Source of the DNA: Halomonas lysinitropha
Lineage (GTDB): Bacteria > Pseudomonadota > Gammaproteobacteria > Pseudomonadales > Halomonadaceae
DNA length: 64,000 nucleotides
Direction: 5' to 3'
Assembly (NCBI RefSeq): GCF_902500215.1
Contig: NZ_CABVOU010000042.1
Location: 1-64,000, forward strand
Part shown: positions 34,441-42,437 of the stretch, one piece after another
Numbering within the stretch: position 1 is the stretch's first letter
Layout of the letters: each line of letters starts with the position of its first letter
Notes under the pieces: model-generated
Database searches by the model: none
Told to the model about the DNA's origin: nothing
What the model saw: only the letters and a program-made list of their open reading frames with translations
Program-made: the position numbers and the translations under genes

Positions 34441-35583
34441 TCAAGGCCCGGCGCTCGAGTCCTGTTCGCCGTTGAACACCGCATCGAGCAGGTGGCCGGC
34501 GCGTTCCGATTTGGCGCTCAGATAGCGGCGGTTTTGATCGTTGAGGCTGCCGTAGAGCGCCTGGCGTTCGACCACCTCGATACCGCCCTCGGCCAGGGCC
34601 GAGACCTTGCCCGGATTGTTGGTGAGGAGTTGCACGCGACGAATGTCCAGGGCATCCAGGATGTCCACTGCCACGCCATAGTGTCGCTCATCCTCACCGA
34701 ACCCCAGGACCTGGTCGGCATCCAGGGTATCCAGGCCGCTGTCCTGGAGGGTATAGGCGCGCAGCTTGTTGGCCAGCCCGATGCCTCGCCCCTCCTGGGC
34801 CAGGTAGAGCAGCACGCCGCCGCCCAGCGCCTGGATATCGGCCACGGCATTGCGTAGCTGCTCGCCACAGTCGCAGCGCAGGCTGGCGAAGAGGTCGCCG
34901 GTCAGGCAGGCCGAGTGCAGGCGCAGTGGCACCGCCGCGTCGCCATTACCGGGCTCGCCGATCACCACGGCCACGTGCTCGCGCAGTCCGTCGGGTTCGC
35001 GAAACAGGATAAAGCGACAGTCGAAGGCATCCGCCAGGGGTATCCGCGCCTCGCTGACGCGCTTGAGCATGCCCATTCCCCCCTCCAGGCACTGCTCGGC
35101 CTGATCCGCTCGGACCGCAAGCCAGGAACCCTCCTCCAGACGGGCGTCAACGGCGGGCCGCTGCGCCTCGCTGACGCGGGCCACCAGCGCCGCCGGAATC
35201 AGCAGCGACCGGCGCATCAGCGCCAGGGCCGCCCGATCGGCCGGCTGGGCTGGCTCCAGCGAACGACGCCATTTGGCCAGTTCACCTCGCCCTGCCGTCA
35301 CCTCCGGCGTGAAACCGAAGGCCAGATCGACGAGCCGCTGGCGACCGGCGCCCTCCGTCAAGGGGAGTCGGGCCAGGCGGCGGACGTCCGGCTCACCCAG
35401 CGCCGCCAGGCGGTGGCGGCTCAGGACCAGCGAAGGCGTGTTACCCGCGAGTCCGGCCAAGCATGACACCGTGTCCTCACCCGCCCCCTCGATGGCCTGG
35501 ACCAGCACGCGAGTGTCCCCGTCGATGATCACCACCGGTAGCCCGCGTCGAAGATCGAAGATGGCCCGTTCAACCTGATGCAT
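34441..35583 (-). CDS. GTP cyclohydrolase II with degenerate RibB-like N-terminal domain
   Basis: The 380-residue protein resembles RibBA. The C-terminal GTP cyclohydrolase II part has the zinc ligands C226, C237 and C239 (ACLTGDLFASLRCDCGEQL), then QEGRGIGLANKLRAY and QLLTNNPGKVSAL. It should turn GTP into a diaminopyrimidine ribosyl phosphate, formate and pyrophosphate. The N-terminal 180 residues align in outline with 3,4-dihydroxy-2-butanone 4-phosphate synthase, but the essential acidic DDEDRENEGD-type motif is missing (here GLPVVIIDGDTRVLVQA). That domain is probably inactive. The ATG at 35583 follows AGGAGG by five bases. Its neighbours suggest a specialised rather than housekeeping role. 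Confidence 0.85.
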   Translation of the reverse strand: MHQVERAIFDLRRGLPVVIIDGDTRVLVQAIEGAGEDTVSCLAGLAGNTPSLVLSRHRLAALGEPDVRRLARLPLTEGAGRQRLVDLAFGFTPEVTAGRGELAKWRRSLEPAQPADRAALALMRRSLLIPAALVARVSEAQRPAVDARLEEGSWLAVRADQAEQCLEGGMGMLKRVSEARIPLADAFDCRFILFREPDGLREHVAVVIGEPGNGDAAVPLRLHSACLTGDLFASLRCDCGEQLRNAVADIQALGGGVLLYLAQEGRGIGLANKLRAYTLQDSGLDTLDADQVLGFGEDERHYGVAVDILDALDIRRVQLLTNNPGKVSALAEGGIEVVERQALYGSLNDQNRRYLSAKSERAGHLLDAVFNGEQDSSAGP

Positions 35584-35659
35584 GGTGCCCTCCTGGCACG
35601 CCTTGCTCCGCCGAGGCGGACTGCGCATGATGTTTGCTTTGCCCAGGCCTGGAGCCCTC

Positions 35660-36502
35660 ATGCCCCCGACCCTCGATACCCTTGACCAGACGATCGCCTG
35701 GCGGGCCCTCTGTGGAGCCCGTGAGAGCCTGACCCGCAGCCAGGCATCGGTATACAGGGAGGGCCCGCTGCGCCTGACGGCCAGCGGATGGACGTCGGAC
35801 ATTCCTGCCAGTGATGATGCCCGGGAACTGCTCGACAACCTGGCCCCGCTGGCGATGCATCCCGGCCGACTGGCCCTGGCCCAGCTTGGCCAGAGCCTGG
35901 ATGGCCGCATTGCCACCGAGAGCGGACATTCCCACTACATCAACGGCCTCGAGAGCCGGACGCACCTGCACCGGCTGAGGGCGCTGGTGGACGCCGTGGT
36001 GGTCGGCGCCGGCACCGCCAGCGAGGACGATCCCCTGCTCACGGTGCGCCATGTCAGCGGGCGCCAGCCGGTACGGGTGATCCTGGACCCGCGGGGCCGG
36101 GTGCCGACGACGATCCGTCTGCTGAGCGAGGCTCAGGCGCCCTGCCTGCACCTCGTCGGCGAGCAGGTCGATACCGCCCAGCCTGCCGCCGACCATGTCA
36201 TCCGCCTGCGGCTGCCGGCGGGAACTGGCGGCTTCGCCCCCGCGGCCGTGCTGGATGCGCTTGCCGCCCGGGGACTGCAGCGCGTCCTGATCGAGGGCGG
36301 CGGCATCACGGTGTCGAGATTCCTGGAGGCCGGCGTACTCGATCGCCTGCACCTGCTGGTGGCACCGCTGCTGATCGGATCCGGCCGGCCGGGGCTTGCC
36401 ATGACGCCCATTGCTACCCTGGATCAGGCGCGTCGTCCCGTCGCACGAACCTTCCGCTGCGGCGACGACACCCTCTTCGACCTGGACCTCACCCGGACCT
36501 GA
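35660..36502 (+). CDS. RibD C-terminal-type reductase (stand-alone pyrimidine reductase-like)
   Basis: The 280-residue protein contains a RibD_C (DHFR-fold) reductase domain from about residue 70. LALAQLGQSLDGRIATESGHS, VVGAGTASEDDPLLTVR, and later GLQRVLIEGGGITVSRFL match NADPH-dependent pyrimidine reductases of riboflavin synthesis. The deaminase half of bifunctional RibD, with its zinc HAE and PCxxC motifs, is absent. The first 65 residues match nothing I know. GGAG lies six bases before the ATG at 35660; an earlier in-frame ATG at 35627 lacks one. It is divergent from the GTP cyclohydrolase II gene by 76 bases, and the pair likely act in successive steps. Confidence 0.82.
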   Translation: MPPTLDTLDQTIAWRALCGARESLTRSQASVYREGPLRLTASGWTSDIPASDDARELLDNLAPLAMHPGRLALAQLGQSLDGRIATESGHSHYINGLESRTHLHRLRALVDAVVVGAGTASEDDPLLTVRHVSGRQPVRVILDPRGRVPTTIRLLSEAQAPCLHLVGEQVDTAQPAADHVIRLRLPAGTGGFAPAAVLDALAARGLQRVLIEGGGITVSRFLEAGVLDRLHLLVAPLLIGSGRPGLAMTPIATLDQARRPVARTFRCGDDTLFDLDLTRT

Positions 36503-37450
36503 TCCCTCGGGGCCCGACGGTGACGTAGCGACGCGGCGGACCAGACCCGGCATGAACAGCGCCCCGGGCAGGCTCGCCAGCAGCACCAGCAACCCGTAAG
36601 CCATCGACACCGCCACCCCCTCGGCCGGCGCCAGCCCGGCCAGCCCCCAGACCAGCGCCGCCGCGCCTTCGCGCAGCCCCCAGCCCGCCAATGACAGGGG
36701 AATCAACATCGCGATCAGGACCGGCGGCACCAGCGACAGCAGGGTGGCCAGGGGAAGCGTGACACCGATCGCCCGCGCCGCACAGACGAACACCAGGGCA
36801 TAGCTCAAGACCACCAGCAGGGACCCGAGGAGCTGTCGTGGCCAGACCGAGGACGCCAGCAGGCTACGCCGCAGGTCTTCTCCCAGCCCGGCGAGTACCG
36901 CTGGCGGCTGGCCCACTAGATGACGCGCGACCGGCACACCAATGACCAGCATCAGCGTTGCGCCGATCAGCCAGCCCGGCGAGGACAGACTCGCCAGTGC
37001 CCCAGCGATCAGCCCCTGCCACAACGGTGACAGGGCGATGACGACTAACGTCAGCAACAGCAGGGCGAACTGTCCGGAGGCGCGTTCGATGATCACCGCC
37101 CGCCAGGCACTACCGCGCCGACCGCTGACCCGGGAGTGGCGCCAGGCCCGGGCGGCATCCCCGGCCACCCCACCCGGCAGCACCTGGTTGAGGAACATGG
37201 CCAGGTAGTATTCCCGCAGCGCACGCCCCCAGCTCATCGGCAGCTCGAGCCGAGACGCCGTCAGCCGCCAGCGCCAGGCGGAAAGCAGCATCTGTGGCAG
37301 CGTCAAGGCCAGGGCCAGCAGTATCCAGCCCGGGGCCAGGGGACCGACCGCGTCGATCACTTCCCCCGGCTCGAGCCAGACCCAGAGTCCGCCCAGCAGC
37401 AGCAGACTGGCCAGGGGCCGCCACAGACGAGAGGATCGAGCCTGTAACAT
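36489..37450 (-). CDS. flippase-like membrane protein (UPF0104 / lysylphosphatidylglycerol synthase TM family), uncertain 3' end
   Basis: The protein has about eight hydrophobic segments and the family pattern MFLNQVLPGGVAGDAARAW at about residues 84-102, then LIPLSLAGWGLREGAAALVW. This family contains flippase-like and MprF-type membrane domains. The recognisable domain ends near residue 312 (base 36.5 kb), yet the frame stays open to 35570, antisense to the whole reductase gene. A one-base shift near 36.53 kb would give a natural end (GPRGIRSG, stop at 36489-36491). I therefore give 36489 as the probable end and suspect a frameshift or sequencing error. The start lies two bases after the methyltransferase gene's stop. 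Confidence 0.75.
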
Positions 37451-37452
37451 GG

Positions 37453-38325
37453 TTATCCCCGCGCCGCCGGCCAGGCGAAGAGGTCACGATGGCCCACCGT
37501 CACGCCCAGCTCCCCGGCATCGATGTCAGCCAGGCGCCGGTCGCGCCAGGCGCCGAGGCGAGCCGCCTGCGTCGGCGTCTGTTCAATGGCGGCGTCGTGC
37601 CAGCCGGTGACCAGGGCTTCGGCCAGGCCTCGCTGGGCGGCGTCCCCGGCCGCCAGGTGCCAGGGCGCGGCATCACTCTCGACCCGAAAACCGGCGGCGA
37701 GCAGGGTGCTGGCCAGCACCGCGGGCGCCTCACCGCCCAGCGCTGGCCCCAGGCCCTTGTCGCGGTGCTGATGGGTCTGGAAGAGCGTGCGCACCGCGAT
37801 ATCTTCGCTCTCCTCGACGCGCGCGCCCTGGTGATCCAGAAAGGCCCAGTCGCCGTCCACGCTGAGGCTCAGCAGCAGAGCCTGACCATGGCCAGCGCAG
37901 GCGGCCACCAGCGATTCCACCCAGGCGCGAGACATCAGGTCGAAGAGCGCGGAGGCCACCACCAGATCGGCATCGGCGAGAAGCGCCCGATCCATGGGGC
38001 TCAGGCTGCGACAATGGGTTTCCAGCTCGATACGAGCCCCTGCGCTGTCACGCAGCAGGGCGCCTCGCCGTCGGGCATGAACCAGCAATCGGGCATCATG
38101 ATCGACCAGTCGCCAGCGCTGGAGACCCGGTAGGCGCGGAGCCAGAAACCCCAGGTTGCTGCCACTGCCGCTGCCCAGATCGACGATGCCATGGGGCGTG
38201 GGGTGCTGGTTGAGCCAGTCCGCAGCCAGCCCGGTCAGGCGATGGCTGCGCGACCGGGCATCCAGCTCTTCCCGCAACGCCAGCCACTCGGCCGAGAAGA
38301 TGTCGTGGGCGGTGGAGGCACTCAT
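37453..38325 (-). CDS. class I SAM-dependent methyltransferase
   Basis: The 290-residue protein has a SAM-binding motif IVDLGSGSGSNLGFLAPRLPG at about residues 47-67. VDHDARLLVHARRRG follows, and ADLVVASALFDLMSRAWVESL at about 119-139. This fits small-molecule methyltransferases. No metal or RNA-binding domain is added. It overlaps the glycosyltransferase gene by four bases (ATGA) and is two bases from the flippase-like gene, so all are in one operon. A role in methylating the product of the pterin-like cluster is likely but unproved. Confidence 0.82.
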   Translation of the reverse strand: MSASTAHDIFSAEWLALREELDARSRSHRLTGLAADWLNQHPTPHGIVDLGSGSGSNLGFLAPRLPGLQRWRLVDHDARLLVHARRRGALLRDSAGARIELETHCRSLSPMDRALLADADLVVASALFDLMSRAWVESLVAACAGHGQALLLSLSVDGDWAFLDHQGARVEESEDIAVRTLFQTHQHRDKGLGPALGGEAPAVLASTLLAAGFRVESDAAPWHLAAGDAAQRGLAEALVTGWHDAAIEQTPTQAARLGAWRDRRLADIDAGELGVTVGHRDLFAWPAARG

Positions 38326-39446
38326 GACGGCTGCCTCCGTTCAGGTTGCGCCGCGGCGCCTATCGTCGCCTCGGGAATGTCCTCCAGGGCGACCGCGAAG
38401 CGTTGCCCCGCCTGCTGCCAATCGGCCAGTCCCTGCCTGACCCGAACGGCACCGTGGCGCAGGCGGTCTCTGACATCGGCATCGTCCATCCAGCTCGACA
38501 GCGCCTGGCGGAGAGCGTCGGCATCGCCGGGGGGCACGGCGATGCCCGCCTCGGGCGGCAGAGTGTCGGCCAGTGCCCCGCCGGTGGTGGTGATCACCGG
38601 CAGCCCCCGGGACAGCGCCTCGGTCACCACCATGCCGTAGCCCTCGTAGAAGGAGGGCAACACGAAGAGATCGGCCTGACGGTAGGCCTCGGCCAGCTCA
38701 TCGGCATTCCGCTCGCCCACGAAATCCAGTCGCTCGGCCATGTCCAGGCGACGTGTCTCGGCCATCAGGGCGGCCGCATGCTCGGCATCACGCTCATGAC
38801 TGCCGACAACCTTGCATACCCAGGGCCGGTCGGTGAGACCCGCCAGTGCCTCGACCAGCACACCAAGCCCCTTGCGGGGCGTCAGGGTCGCGACACAGAG
38901 CAGCCGCCAGGGGCGACTCCTATCCACATGATCCAGGGCACCGCCGGCCAACGCGGCCTTGTCGACACCGGGTTCGGCCACGCGGAGCCGATCCTCGGGT
39001 ACGCCGTAATCTCGCAGGGCGCGTGCGGTGTGGTGGCTGGTGACGACCACCCGTCGGGCCGCGGCCAGCGCCCGGGTCTCGCTGTCGCGAAAACCTTTCT
39101 GCTGGGCGACGTCGAGGCCGGTCTCGTCGGCCAGGGGGTGATGGACGAGCGCGATGATCCGCAGAAGCTCGGCATGTCGCTCGACTTCATCCGGCAGGCC
39201 ACCCATGGCCAGGCCATCAATGACCACCCGGGCGTTGTCGGGCAACGTCGCCAGGGCCTTTGAAAGGCTATGGCGGGCCGTCTGATCCGCCAGCGGAAAA
39301 CACCCCGCGAGCCCCATCACCTCGACCCGCCACCCCTGCCTGCGCAGTTCCGCCACCATGCGGGCGTCGTACACATAGCCGCCGGTCCGCTGATCGGGAT
39401 CCCCGGCGACGATCAGGGTCAGTTCCGGCATTGCCTCCCGAGACAT
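38322..39446 (-). CDS. glycosyltransferase family 4 protein
   Basis: The 374-residue protein has the GT-B fold of family GT4. The N-terminal half contains GDPDQRTGGYVYDARMVAELR, and the C-terminal half has the sugar-nucleotide-binding segment DLFVLPSFYEGYGMVVTEAL at about residues 255-274 with its E-x7-E pattern. It should transfer a sugar from a nucleotide donor in the cytoplasm. The start at 39446 overlaps the stop of the PTPS-like gene by one base (TGATG). An ATG five codons later is also possible. It overlaps the methyltransferase gene by ATGA. Confidence 0.87.
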   Translation of the reverse strand: MSREAMPELTLIVAGDPDQRTGGYVYDARMVAELRRQGWRVEVMGLAGCFPLADQTARHSLSKALATLPDNARVVIDGLAMGGLPDEVERHAELLRIIALVHHPLADETGLDVAQQKGFRDSETRALAAARRVVVTSHHTARALRDYGVPEDRLRVAEPGVDKAALAGGALDHVDRSRPWRLLCVATLTPRKGLGVLVEALAGLTDRPWVCKVVGSHERDAEHAAALMAETRRLDMAERLDFVGERNADELAEAYRQADLFVLPSFYEGYGMVVTEALSRGLPVITTTGGALADTLPPEAGIAVPPGDADALRQALSSWMDDADVRDRLRHGAVRVRQGLADWQQAGQRFAVALEDIPEATIGAAAQPERRQPS

Positions 39447-39844
39447 CAAAGCTCGCCCTCGTAGCTGGCCCAGGCGACATGCGATTCATGCAGCGCCACG
39501 CAAAGGGAATCGAGCCCCATGGCGGCCTCACCGAGGTGACCGAGCTGGATGGCCGTGGCGAGTCGCTCGAAGATCACCCGCGCCATGAACTCGGTGGTGG
39601 TATTGCGGCCCTGGAACTCCTCCACCTCATCCAGGTTCTGGAAATTGAACTCGGCGAGCACGGTCTTGAGGGCCTCGCCAGCCATGCCGATATCCACGAC
39701 CAGGCCATCGTCATCGAGTTCGCGGCGCTGGAAGGTCACGTCGACCACATAGGTCGCACCGTGCATGCGCTGAGCGGGCCCGAAGACGTCGCCGCGGAAG
39801 CTGTGGGCGATCATGAAATGGTCACGAACGTTCAGACGGTACAT
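39446..39844 (-). CDS. PTPS/QueD-like protein with altered active site
   Basis: The 132-residue protein has the 6-pyruvoyl-tetrahydropterin synthase fold signature: [39 protein letters not shown] and the C-terminal [17 protein letters not shown]. Two zinc histidines (H14, H28) are present. The third, normally in HGH, is Ala30. The catalytic cysteine expected four residues before H28 is Ala24, and the usual DHxxLN is replaced by EFNFQN. Normal PTPS or QueD chemistry is therefore doubtful. The pterin-binding glutamate near residue 120 is kept. The start at 39844 matches the family N-terminus but has a poor ribosome site. It probably acts on a pterin-like intermediate. Confidence 0.82.
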   Translation of the reverse strand: MYRLNVRDHFMIAHSFRGDVFGPAQRMHGATYVVDVTFQRRELDDDGLVVDIGMAGEALKTVLAEFNFQNLDEVEEFQGRNTTTEFMARVIFERLATAIQLGHLGEAAMGLDSLCVALHESHVAWASYEGEL

Positions 39845-39861
39845 AAGGCAAGAGACTCGTG

Positions 39862-40848
39862 TCAGGAAAGGGTCGGATAGCGTATTCGATGGCAGAGCAC
39901 GTCGCCCGAGGCGGCGGCAAGCCGAGGCATCAGGGCGGGCAGCTCCTGGAAATCGCTCTCGCCGCTGATCAGCAAATCGAGACACGGGTCCCGCAGCAGA
40001 TCCAGCGCCAGCGCCAGACGGCGGCGATGATCCCAGCGCGGAGTCCGTTCGACGGGCAGGCGGCCGACCTGGCTGCCGACCAGGCGCAACCGCCGGGAGT
40101 GAAAGGCTTCTCCCAGCGGCAGGCTCACGCCGCGGTCACCGTACCAGCTCATCTCGACCACTCGGGCCTCGTCGCCGGCCAGGGTCAGACTCAGACGCAA
40201 CCCGTCGGGATTGCCGCTGGCGTGGACCACCAGGTCATTGTCGGCGGGCGCCTGCTCGGCCAGGCAGAAATCGATACCCAGCGCATCGGCGAGTTCGGCT
40301 CGGCCCGGCGACACGTCCACCAGGCACACTCGGGTGCCGGGAATCGCCGCGCAGAGCCAGGCGACCAGGGTGCCCACCACCCCGGCGCCGATCACGGTGA
40401 TACGGTCGCCCACCCCGGGGGCGGCATCCCAGACCCCGTTGATGGCCGTTTCCATGTTGGCGGCCAACACGGCACGGGCCGCAGGCAGACCTTCGGGTAA
40501 CGGCGTCACGGCATCGATTGGCAGCACGTAGCGGTCCTGGTGAGGAAACAGGCTGAACACCTCGCGTCCCAGCAACGAAGACTCCCCGGCCTCGACGATG
40601 CCGACGCTGACGTAGCCATACTTGACCGGACCGGGGAAGTCACCCTCCTGAAAGGGGGCCCGCATGCGTTGCCACTCGCTTTCCGGTACCCGACCCTCGA
40701 ATACCAGCGATTCCGTGCCGCGGCTGATGCCACTGAACAGGGTCCTGATGGCCACCTCGCCGGGGCCAGGGGTGGGCACCGGCTGCTCTCGCAGGGCGCC
40801 CTGACCCGGTGCCAGGGTCCAGAAGGCAGTCGCACTTGCATAGGGCAT
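39862..40848 (-). CDS. MDR-family dehydrogenase, BchC-like
   Basis: The 328-residue protein is a medium-chain dehydrogenase/reductase with an N-terminal [18 protein letters not shown] (about residues 38-55). This recalls bacteriochlorophyllide dehydrogenase BchC and related proteins rather than zinc alcohol dehydrogenases. The Rossmann motif is [16 protein letters not shown] at about 150-165. The catalytic zinc Cys and the structural zinc cysteines are absent. I prefer the ATG at 40848 over an upstream GTG at 40881, but neither has a strong ribosome site. It lies 17 bases before the PTPS-like gene and heads the leftward operon. Confidence 0.78.
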   Translation of the reverse strand: MPYASATAFWTLAPGQGALREQPVPTPGPGEVAIRTLFSGISRGTESLVFEGRVPESEWQRMRAPFQEGDFPGPVKYGYVSVGIVEAGESSLLGREVFSLFPHQDRYVLPIDAVTPLPEGLPAARAVLAANMETAINGVWDAAPGVGDRITVIGAGVVGTLVAWLCAAIPGTRVCLVDVSPGRAELADALGIDFCLAEQAPADNDLVVHASGNPDGLRLSLTLAGDEARVVEMSWYGDRGVSLPLGEAFHSRRLRLVGSQVGRLPVERTPRWDHRRRLALALDLLRDPCLDLLISGESDFQELPALMPRLAAASGDVLCHRIRYPTLS

Positions 40849-40954
40849 GGCATGATCCGTGGTAGAAACGTCAGTGGGCACAGAGAGACGTGATAAGCGA
40901 CATCAATGCTGGGCACACGTTCGCGCGAGGCTATTGGCTGCGTGCTCATTCTTC

Positions 40955-40969
40955 TACAATATTGATACA
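40955..40969 (+). promoter_or_regulatory. TACAA-N5-ATACA motif in divergent control region
   Basis: The site TACAA-TATTG-ATACA lies between the BchC-like gene (leftward operon) and the CDP-alcohol phosphotransferase gene (rightward). It overlaps two copies of the palindrome CAATATTG (40957-40964 and 40971-40978). The same TACAA-N5-ATACA spacing occurs before opgG at 29189-29203. It is a good place for a shared regulator of the divergent units. The binding protein is unknown. Confidence 0.42.
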
Positions 40970-40987
40970 ACAATATTGGGGTGCACA

Positions 40988-41761
40988 ATGCAATACTGTC
41001 AATCAGACACCAAGCCTACCAGGAGGCAAGCCATACCGATTTTCCGCGACCTGCTCCTGGGGGCCCTCTGCCTGCTGGCCTCGACGGCCCTGATGTGGTC
41101 ATGGACAGAGGCGAGCCCTTGGGTACCCCTGCTGGCAATGATCACTTACCTGGCGATGGCCGGCCTCATCCTGGCCTTCGTCCCTTTCCATTGGCGACAT
41201 CTCGGCTGGGCCAATCGCCTCACCCTGGGGCGGGGGCTACTGATTGCCTTGCTGACGGGTGCCCTGGCCGACCCCGAGCTGCTGGCCCGGTACGCGACGC
41301 CCCTTGGCGCCCTGGCCCTGTTGGCCCTGATGCTGGATGGCGTCGATGGTTGGGTGGCACGCCGCACGTCCACGCAGAGCGATTTCGGGGCACGTTTCGA
41401 CATGGAGCTCGATGCCTGGCTGATTCTGGTGCTGTGCCTGGCCCTGCTGCTGCTCGGCAAGGCAGGCCCCTGGGTGTTGGCCATCGGTGCCATGCGCTAC
41501 GCTTTTGTCATGGCCGGCCTCAAGCTGACCTGGCTGACCGCCGCCCTGCCCGAGAGCCGTCGACGCAAGGCCATCTGCGTCTGGCAAGTGGCCGCCTTGA
41601 TGATCGCCCTGCAGCCCCTTGCCGGCGCCACGGCCACGAACTGGCTGGCGGGCAGCGCCCTGGTCGGCCTGGCCGGGTCTTTCATGGTCGATATCTGCTG
41701 GCTTTACCGGCATGCCTCGACAAGACGGCCGGAGGGCTGTCGGACCGGCAGCCACTCATGA
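40988..41761 (+). CDS. CDP-alcohol phosphatidyltransferase family protein
   Basis: The 257-residue membrane protein has the complete CDP-alcohol phosphotransferase signature D-x2-DG-x2-AR-x8-G-x3-D-x3-D, seen from LDGVDGWVARR to GARFDMELD (about residues 119-145). About six to eight hydrophobic segments surround it. It should transfer a phospho-group from a CDP-alcohol to an acceptor at the inner membrane. The ATG at 40988 follows GGGGTG. Being divergent from the pterin-like operon and sharing its control region suggests a linked role, for example attaching the product to a lipid or polyol. It precedes a YceI gene by 18 bases. Confidence 0.85.
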   Translation: MQYCQSDTKPTRRQAIPIFRDLLLGALCLLASTALMWSWTEASPWVPLLAMITYLAMAGLILAFVPFHWRHLGWANRLTLGRGLLIALLTGALADPELLARYATPLGALALLALMLDGVDGWVARRTSTQSDFGARFDMELDAWLILVLCLALLLLGKAGPWVLAIGAMRYAFVMAGLKLTWLTAALPESRRRKAICVWQVAALMIALQPLAGATATNWLAGSALVGLAGSFMVDICWLYRHASTRRPEGCRTGSHS

Positions 41762-41779
41762 ATCGAAAAGGATACCCTC

Positions 41780-42400
41780 ATGCCCTCGCTTCTCCCTCAT
41801 ACCCGACACCCCTCCTTGCCGATCGTTGCTGGGCTCGTCCTGACCCTGGGTGCCCTCTCGATAGCATCGGCCGTTGCCGAACCACGTACCTATGAAATCG
41901 ATCCCGAGCACTTTTCCATCGGCTTCATGACCGAACACGTCGGTTACGCGGACACGCTCGGCATGTTTCTGGAAGGCCGGGGCGAATTCGTCTACGACGA
42001 GCAGACGCGACAGCTGCACTCGGGGACCGTCGAGATCCGTACCGACAGCGTCTTCACCAACCATGAGGAGCGCGATAATCACCTGCGCAGCAATGACTTC
42101 CTTGACGCTGGTCGCTACTCGACGATCGTCTTCGAGGTGACCGGCTTCGAGGCGCACAGCGACAGCGAGGGCACCCTGGAGGGTGAACTGACCCTGCTTG
42201 GCGAGACCCGCCCGGTAACGCTGGACGTCACGCTCAATAAGGCCGACGTCTACCCCTTTGGCCACGGACAGCACACCCTGGGGCTATCGGCACGCACCAC
42301 CATCGCCCGCAGCGACTGGGGGATGACCTACGGGGTCGACAATGGCATGGTCGGCGACGAGGTAGAACTGATCCTCGAACTGGAAGCGATCAGGCAGTAG
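41780..42400 (+). CDS. YceI family periplasmic protein
   Basis: The 206-residue protein has a signal peptide ending near ASAVAEP (about residue 34). The YceI barrel follows, with YEIDPEHFSIGFMTEHVGYADTLG at its start and RSDWGMTYGVDNGMVGDEVEL at about residues 176-196. These signatures are closer to the YceI archetype than the copy at 26.9 kb. Such proteins bind polyprenyl-type lipids, which fits a neighbour that handles membrane alcohols. AAGGA lies before the ATG. It is co-directional with the CDP-alcohol phosphotransferase gene and probably in its operon. Confidence 0.9.
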   Translation: MPSLLPHTRHPSLPIVAGLVLTLGALSIASAVAEPRTYEIDPEHFSIGFMTEHVGYADTLGMFLEGRGEFVYDEQTRQLHSGTVEIRTDSVFTNHEERDNHLRSNDFLDAGRYSTIVFEVTGFEAHSDSEGTLEGELTLLGETRPVTLDVTLNKADVYPFGHGQHTLGLSARTTIARSDWGMTYGVDNGMVGDEVELILELEAIRQ

Positions 42401-42437
42401 CCGAACCACCGAATCGACACCCCCTAACGGAGACAAG

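Noticed and set aside
35570-36488. C-terminal half of a 626-residue flippase frame
   Set aside because: It is antisense to a well supported reductase gene, has no membrane or domain features and looks like a shadow translation rich in Gln, Arg and Gly.
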